Assembly: GCF_029238095.1 (NCBI RefSeq) | Contig: NZ_JAQWGS010000020.1 | Span: 1 to 37,265 of the forward strand | Direction: 5' to 3' | Length of the DNA stretch: 37,265 bases | DNA from: Lacinutrix sp. | Lineage (GTDB): Bacteria > Bacteroidota > Bacteroidia > Flavobacteriales > Flavobacteriaceae | Shown: piece by piece, positions 33,022 through 37,265 of the stretch | Layout of the letters: every line of letters begins with the position of its first letter | How positions within the stretch are numbered: the stretch's first letter is position 1 | Program-made: the position numbers and the translations under genes | The notes under the pieces: model-generated | Told to the model about the DNA's origin: nothing | Seen by the model: only the letters and a program-made list of their open reading frames with translations | Database searches by the model: none

Positions 33022-34197
33022 ATGAAAACAATAATTAAATCACTTGTCATTACATTATCTGCCTTTTCTCTTATGGCATGTAATGCAGACAACAAAAAGC
33101 AAAACATAAGTTATGCTTTAAACGAAACTGTGCATACTATTAAGACAGTTACTCCAAAATTTAAAAAAAAATATATTAAAGTAGCACTTTTACTAGATAC
33201 AAGTAATAGTATGGATGGCTTAATAGACCAGGCAAAAGCCCAACTATGGGAAATTGTAAACGAGTTATCTTATGCAAAATGTAAAGACGATAAACCTAAT
33301 TTAGAAATTGCACTTTACGAATATGGAAACGATAACCTAAATAGTGAAGAAGGCTATATAAGACAAGTTCTTGCTTTTAGTGATGACTTAGACGAAATTT
33401 CTAAACAATTGTTTTCTCTAACCACAAAAGGAGGTAATGAATATTGTGGCTATGTCATAAACACTGCTCTAGATCAGTTAGAATGGAATGATAATAAAGA
33501 CGATTTAAAATTTATTTTCATAGCAGGAAACGAGCCTTTTACTCAAGGTAAAATAAACTATAAAGACGCCTCAAAACATGCTCACAATAAAGATATAACA
33601 GTAAACACCATTTTTTGTGGCGACTACAATCAAGGCATTTCTGGATATTGGAAAGATGGCGCAGATTTAGCTCATGGAGATTATATGGCAATAAACCATA
33701 ATAAAGAAACTATACATATTGCAACACCTTATGACGATGCTATTTTAGAGCAAAACAATAAACTAAACAAAACCTATGTAGCATATGGCTCTCGAGGTAT
33801 AGAAAAAATGCAACTTCAAGCCCAACAAGATAATAATGCAGAAAGCTATAGTAGTGCAAATGCGGTAAGCAGAACGGTTAGCAAAAGTTCTCATCTTTAC
33901 AAAAACTCTACTTGGGATTTAATAGATGCTTCAAAAGACAAAACATTTAATTATGATTCTTTAAATCAAAACGATTTACCTCAAGAACTTAAAAACAAAA
34001 GTGTTTCAGAGATCAAGACATATATTTCTAGTAAAAAGAACGAACGTGTAATAATTCAAAATAGAATCCAAGAACTTAATTCTAAACGCAAAGAGTATAT
34101 TTTAAAAACTAATAAAGAAAATACCAACGGATTAGAAAACGCTATGATTAAAGCGATAAAATCTCAAGCCAAAGTAAAAAACTATTCTTGGAAATAA
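33022..34197 (+). CDS. von Willebrand factor A domain lipoprotein
   Basis: 391 residues. The lipoprotein signal MKTIIKSLVITLSAFSLMAC has its Cys at 20. The vWA domain (about 52-235) has a metal site DTSNS (59-63), then later strands YVINTALDQL and FIFIAGNEPF; the last carries N and E in place of the usual D/G. After it come SRGIEKMQLQAQ and a Ser-rich linker (265-290) and a helical, coiled-coil-prone C-terminal part with KKNERVIIQNRIQEL. Such domains bind protein partners through a metal ion. It follows the SIMPL gene by 32 bases and ends in a strong terminator. Function unknown; probably an outer-membrane or cell-surface lipoprotein. Confidence 0.85.
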   Translation: MKTIIKSLVITLSAFSLMACNADNKKQNISYALNETVHTIKTVTPKFKKKYIKVALLLDTSNSMDGLIDQAKAQLWEIVNELSYAKCKDDKPNLEIALYEYGNDNLNSEEGYIRQVLAFSDDLDEISKQLFSLTTKGGNEYCGYVINTALDQLEWNDNKDDLKFIFIAGNEPFTQGKINYKDASKHAHNKDITVNTIFCGDYNQGISGYWKDGADLAHGDYMAINHNKETIHIATPYDDAILEQNNKLNKTYVAYGSRGIEKMQLQAQQDNNAESYSSANAVSRTVSKSSHLYKNSTWDLIDASKDKTFNYDSLNQNDLPQELKNKSVSEIKTYISSKKNERVIIQNRIQELNSKRKEYILKTNKENTNGLENAMIKAIKSQAKVKNYSWK

Positions 34198-34228
34198 TAT
34201 CTAATTAACACATAAACTGTATTACATA

Positions 34229-34260
34229 AAAAAAGCCTTCTAAATTTAGAAGGCTTTTTT
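34229..34260. terminator. Terminator between the vWA gene and the PorP/SprF gene
   Basis: AAAAAAGCCTTCTAAA (34229-34244) is the exact reverse complement of TTTAGAAGGCTTTTTT (34245-34260). It works in both directions and lies between two convergent genes. Confidence 0.9.
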
Positions 34261-34279
34261 AGATCTGTGTATAATCTAT

Positions 34280-35290
34280 TTAGTTAATTGCTGGACAATT
34301 ACAACTGTAACGTTCTTTAGCACAACCAAAATTATAGCCTAAAGTAATTTGATGAAAACCACCATTATTAAAAACAACAGAGTTTGCTTGGTAACTGTAT
34401 GTGTAAGCAAACATAAACTCATCTAAGTTAACTCCTAGTAATGGCGTAATGTATTGTAATTTTTGGCTGCTTACTCCTGAGCCATCTACAAATTCTGCAC
34501 CATCTAAACTTCTTCTGTAAGATATTCCTCCCCAAACTTTACCAAAATCCATTGTCTTGTATGCTTTAAGGTTAACATCGAAAGAAGCCTCTTCTGTTGC
34601 ATCTCTGTACATAAACATAACTGAAGGTTCAAAACTCCAATCGTTATTATAACTACTAAATGTGTTTCCAGCAGAGACAATGTAAGTTCTTAAATTATCA
34701 TAACTTAAACCTTGTTCGTTAAAATTTACACCTTCATTTTTTAGTAAGTTCTTTACCGTAGCATGTGCATAAAAATCATATAAGTGGTATGAGAAACCAA
34801 AATCAACATTAAAATTGGTTGCAGATTGCTCGATACCTCCAATAATTGGATCTGGCCCATCAAATAAAAACGAAGTTTCGTCTAATTTATATTGAATAGC
34901 TCCAGCGCTTAAACCAAAAGAAAGCATATTTAAATCTGATGTGCTTCTTGAAAACATAAGGTGATGAGCATAGGTTAAATAAACACCACTTTGTGAGTGG
35001 AAACCATTTTTATCGGAATAAACAATCGCTCCAACTCCAGATTGACTTTCTCCAATTCTACCATTAATACTTGCTGTTAATAAAGCTGGAGCATCATCTT
35101 CCCCAAACCATTGTTGACGACCAGTAACTCTTATTTTAGTACAATTTGCTACACCAGCCATAGAAGGGTGAATTAAGTAATAATTGTCTGTTAAGTAATC
35201 TGAATATACAGGAAGTCCTTCTTGTGCATTAGTAAATTGACTACTAAAAAACACTATAACTGCCAATATTAATAACCTTTGTATTCTCAT
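34280..35290 (-). CDS. PorP/SprF family type IX secretion membrane protein
   Basis: 336 residues. The signal peptide MRIQRLLILAVIVFFSSQFTNAQ is followed by EGLPVYSDYLTDNYYLIHPSMAGV, the family's diagnostic first segment (YLxNxYxINPAxAG), then the GRQQWFG motif (around 57-63) and a chain of antiparallel strands of an outer-membrane barrel, ending FHQITLGYNFGC. These proteins help type IX secretion (gliding) of large adhesins such as SprB. ATG 35290 is chosen because it starts the signal peptide; an upstream ATG at 35329 would add 13 residues. A TATATTTG box lies at 35378-35385. Confidence 0.88.
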   Translation of the reverse strand: MRIQRLLILAVIVFFSSQFTNAQEGLPVYSDYLTDNYYLIHPSMAGVANCTKIRVTGRQQWFGEDDAPALLTASINGRIGESQSGVGAIVYSDKNGFHSQSGVYLTYAHHLMFSRSTSDLNMLSFGLSAGAIQYKLDETSFLFDGPDPIIGGIEQSATNFNVDFGFSYHLYDFYAHATVKNLLKNEGVNFNEQGLSYDNLRTYIVSAGNTFSSYNNDWSFEPSVMFMYRDATEEASFDVNLKAYKTMDFGKVWGGISYRRSLDGAEFVDGSGVSSQKLQYITPLLGVNLDEFMFAYTYSYQANSVVFNNGGFHQITLGYNFGCAKERYSCNCPAIN

Positions 35291-35377
35291 AATCTCTATT
35301 TTCAAGGTAGATGTTGGTTCAAAATGCATAGCTCTCGCTTTAATAACTCTCGTTTTCCGATTAAATTATATCAGAGC

Positions 35378-35385
35378 CAAATATA
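35378..35385 (-). promoter_or_regulatory. -7 box of the PorP/SprF gene
   Basis: The minus strand reads TATATTTG, an exact match, with transcription near 35371 and a leader of about 80 bases. The 11-base string GCCAAATATAT containing it recurs at 35492-35502, giving a second candidate box. Confidence 0.5.
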
Positions 35386-35524
35386 TGAATTTACTTTGTA
35401 TTATTTAGGTATCAAAAGTTAAAGCCACCAATATAAAAAGGATTTAGCAAAAAAACTAAACTTTTATGATTAATGGATAAATCTTTAAAGTGCCAAATAT
35501 ATCGATAACTGAACATACTTTTAG

Positions 35525-35532
35525 TATTTTTG
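35525..35532 (+). promoter_or_regulatory. -7 box of the NifU gene
   Basis: TATTTTTG, an exact TAnnTTTG match, 18 bases before the ATG at 35551. An in-frame TTG inside this box (35530) is therefore not the translation start. Confidence 0.5.
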
Positions 35533-35550
35533 CAAAAAAAAAGTTACAAA

Positions 35551-36453
35551 ATGAATTCTTTTAAAGTTACAACTCAAGAAACTTCAAATTCTAAAATACT
35601 AAAATTTGAAGTCAATCAATTTATTACTCAACATCAAAGTTTCGAATTTAGTAATATAGATGAAGCAAAAGCTTCTCCTCTTGCTCAACAACTATTCTAT
35701 TTGCCTTTTGTAAAAAAAGTATACATAACGAGTAATTTTATAGCTATAGAGCGTTTTAGTATTGTTAAATGGCAAGATGTCCAAAACGAAGTTTCTCAAC
35801 AAATTGAGGAGTACTTAAATAATGGCAACGTAGTCATAAATCAAGATATTGCTCCAAAAAAAACACCGGTAACTGTCTATGCAGAAAGCACACCAAATCC
35901 TGGAGTTATTAAATTTGTTGCAAATAAAAAAATTGCTAACGCAGCTTTCGAGTTTACTTCTATAGATACGACTAAATCATCTCCATTAGCTACAGAATTA
36001 TTTCATTTTCCTTTTGTTAGAGCTGTTTTTATAGATGAAAATTACATCTCTGTAACTAAATATGATGTAGCTGAATGGAATGACATTACAAATGAATTAC
36101 GTGAATTTATTAGGGCCTATATTGAAAATGACAAAGAGATTATTTCTGCTAATGCTCCTGAAGTAATTGAAAAATCTACCGAAAAAGTAGAAGCACATTT
36201 TGAAACACTAGATGATATTTCGAAAGAGATTATAAATATTCTTGAAGAATATATAAAACCTGCTGTTGCAAGCGATGGTGGTAATATTCAATTCGACTCT
36301 TACGATGAAAAAACTAAAACTGTAAAAGTAATATTACAAGGTGCTTGTAGTGGCTGTCCTTCTTCGACATTTACTTTAAAAAATGGCATAGAAAACATGT
36401 TAAAAGAAATGCTAAAAGGAAAAGTAAATACTGTTGAAGCAATTAACGGTTAA
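35551..36453 (+). CDS. NifU family iron-sulfur scaffold with a doubled N-terminal domain
   Basis: 300 residues. Two Nfu N-terminal-type domains come in tandem: residues 1-92 (SPLAQQLFYLPFVKKVYI) and 108-195 (ESTPNPGVIKF ... SSPLATELFHFPFVRAVFI). The first lacks the TPNP motif of the second. A linker leads to the NifU C-terminal domain (220-300) with the Fe-S cysteine pair C266 and C269 (GACSGC). It should assemble and hand on iron-sulfur clusters. It is followed by the dodecin gene after 111 bases. Confidence 0.93.
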   Translation: MNSFKVTTQETSNSKILKFEVNQFITQHQSFEFSNIDEAKASPLAQQLFYLPFVKKVYITSNFIAIERFSIVKWQDVQNEVSQQIEEYLNNGNVVINQDIAPKKTPVTVYAESTPNPGVIKFVANKKIANAAFEFTSIDTTKSSPLATELFHFPFVRAVFIDENYISVTKYDVAEWNDITNELREFIRAYIENDKEIISANAPEVIEKSTEKVEAHFETLDDISKEIINILEEYIKPAVASDGGNIQFDSYDEKTKTVKVILQGACSGCPSSTFTLKNGIENMLKEMLKGKVNTVEAING

Positions 36454-36564
36454 TCTTTAAAAAAAGCTTTTTGTCGTAATATCCATATTTATAATATTTG
36501 AAAATATTACTTTCTATAATATTTTTTAATTTTATAATAATTATAAATTTAAAACATAAAAATT

Positions 36565-36765
36565 ATGGCAGTATTAAAAGTTATTGAAGTATTATCTAAC
36601 TCTGAAAAAAGTTGGGAAGATGCTACTAAAAAAGCAGTAAAGCATGCTTCTAAAAGTGTAAAAAATATACGTTCTGTTTATGTTCAAGACCAAAGCACTA
36701 GCGTTAAGGATGGTGAAGTAACAGATTTTAGAGTAAACTTAAAAATCACTTTTGAAGTGAATTAA
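36565..36765 (+). CDS. Dodecin family protein
   Basis: 66 residues, the normal length. Starts MAVLKVIEVLSNSEKSWEDA, with the conserved IEVxxxS and SWEDA pattern, then AVKHASKSVKNIRSVYVQDQ and a final strand FRVNLKITFEVN. Dodecins form 12-subunit hollow spheres that store or bind flavins, or coenzyme A in some members. The upstream 90 bases are extremely AT-rich, without a clear promoter. A strong terminator follows. Confidence 0.93.
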   Translation: MAVLKVIEVLSNSEKSWEDATKKAVKHASKSVKNIRSVYVQDQSTSVKDGEVTDFRVNLKITFEVN

Positions 36766-36788
36766 TTATTACTTCTACATTAACAAAA

Positions 36789-36821
36789 AAACGCCTGAAC
36801 TAAAGTTCAGGCGTTTTTTTG
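36789..36821. terminator. Bidirectional terminator after dodecin
   Basis: ACGCCTGAAC (36791-36800), a TAAA loop, then GTTCAGGCGT (36805-36814), with A and T tracts on both sides. It serves the dodecin gene and the convergent type IX protein gene. Confidence 0.92.
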
Positions 36822-36847
36822 TTATTATTAATATAGCTTTTCTAGTT

Positions 36848-37265
36848 TTATCTTTTTAGTGTAAAATGCGCTCTTATGGTTTTCTTTTCATCAGTAGTTG
36901 GTTCTCTGTATTCTACCGTAAACCAGTAGTCGCTTGTTGGCATTGGGTTACCATTGTAGGTTCCATCCCACCCTGCGCCTGTTGGGCTTAATTGCTTTAA
37001 GAGTTTGCCATAACGATCAAATATATATATTACCGCGTCTGGTTGGTTACCATTACCATAAATGTTCCATGTATCGTGGTAACCATCACCATTTGGTGTA
37101 AAGTATAATGGATAATCCATAACTATAATGCTTGTAGTGGTTTCACCACAGCCTACAGTGTCTCTTACTGTTATGCTATGTTGTCCTGCTTCTACATTGG
37201 TAAAGGTATACATGCTATCGTTTGGTGTGTTGATCTGCCAAGCACCTCCATCGATACTAAATTCG
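36848..37265 (-). CDS. C-terminal part of a gliding/type IX secreted surface protein (cut by window end)
   Basis: The visible 139 residues are the end of a larger protein whose frame stays open through the last base. A beta-sandwich repeat with FSIDGGAWQ and TFTNVEAGQHSITVRDT (as in surface adhesins with Cys) leads into the gliding-motility-associated C-terminal signal: PLYFTPNGDGYHDTWNI, VIYIFDRYGKLLKQLSP, GWDGTYNGNPMPTSDYWF and a final FTLKR. This type B sorting domain sends proteins to the type IX secretion system, and the last residues mark the processing end. Size and full domain content lie outside the window. Confidence 0.9.
   Translation of the reverse strand, partial: EFSIDGGAWQINTPNDSMYTFTNVEAGQHSITVRDTVGCGETTTSIIVMDYPLYFTPNGDGYHDTWNIYGNGNQPDAVIYIFDRYGKLLKQLSPTGAGWDGTYNGNPMPTSDYWFTVEYREPTTDEKKTIRAHFTLKR

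Overview
The window reads as core chromosome of a marine-type Flavobacteriaceae bacterium (Bacteroidota). The evidence is a strongly AT-rich sequence, Bacteroidota-type promoters (a TAnnTTTG box, sometimes with TTG 17-21 bases upstream), almost no Shine-Dalgarno sequences, a fused FolK/deoxynucleoside kinase, type IX secretion and gliding proteins (PorP/SprF and a gliding-type C-terminal domain), a Flavobacteriia-type bS21, and a LytS/LytTR two-component system. I see no prophage, insertion sequence, transposase or CRISPR array.

Layout. 1-810: the start of a secreted endonuclease I gene (cut by the window edge), then a tRNA-Gly(GCC)/tRNA-Leu(UAA) operon with its own promoter and terminator. 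915-7326: mutS (TTG start), a DUF1573 exported protein, a SpoU-type rRNA/tRNA methyltransferase with a lipoprotein, the convergent folK-kinase fusion, and a queuosine-precursor transporter. 7436-13493: a large AsmA-like protein, rpsU, a lipoprotein of unknown function, and a divergent DUF2797/GH3 pair. 13612-19239, all on the minus strand: pdxJ, an alpha/beta hydrolase, a four-helix membrane protein, and the tig-clpP-clpX protein quality-control cluster, whose genes have separate promoters and terminators. 19332-27716, all on the plus strand: a CBS protein, nadK, a DUF6089 outer-membrane protein, uppS, bamA, two OmpH/Skp chaperones and murI. This is an envelope-assembly cluster: UppS makes the lipid carrier for peptidoglycan, BamA inserts outer-membrane proteins, the Skp proteins escort them, and MurI supplies D-glutamate.

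27782-34197 is the most interesting part. A minus-strand operon encodes a TPR-containing LytS-type histidine kinase, a small lipoprotein, a LytTR response regulator and a gamma-carbonic anhydrase. Divergent from it is a plus-strand pair encoding a SIMPL-domain exported protein and a von Willebrand A lipoprotein. The 212-base region between them carries three direct repeats (TTYACTCAWT) spaced exactly 21 bases apart, plus an inverted fourth half-site, and both sides have the same -7-like box (TAAGTTTA). This is the geometry expected for LytTR binding sites. I infer one self-regulated envelope-sensing module whose output is the SIMPL/vWA pair.

34280-37265: a PorP/SprF protein, a NifU protein with a duplicated N-terminal domain, a dodecin, and the C-terminal end of a large gliding/type IX secreted protein that runs off the window.

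Four genes here (mutS, uppS, bamA and the histidine kinase) appear to use TTG or GTG start codons; their reading frames offer no suitable ATG. No gene-free stretch exceeds 300 bases.
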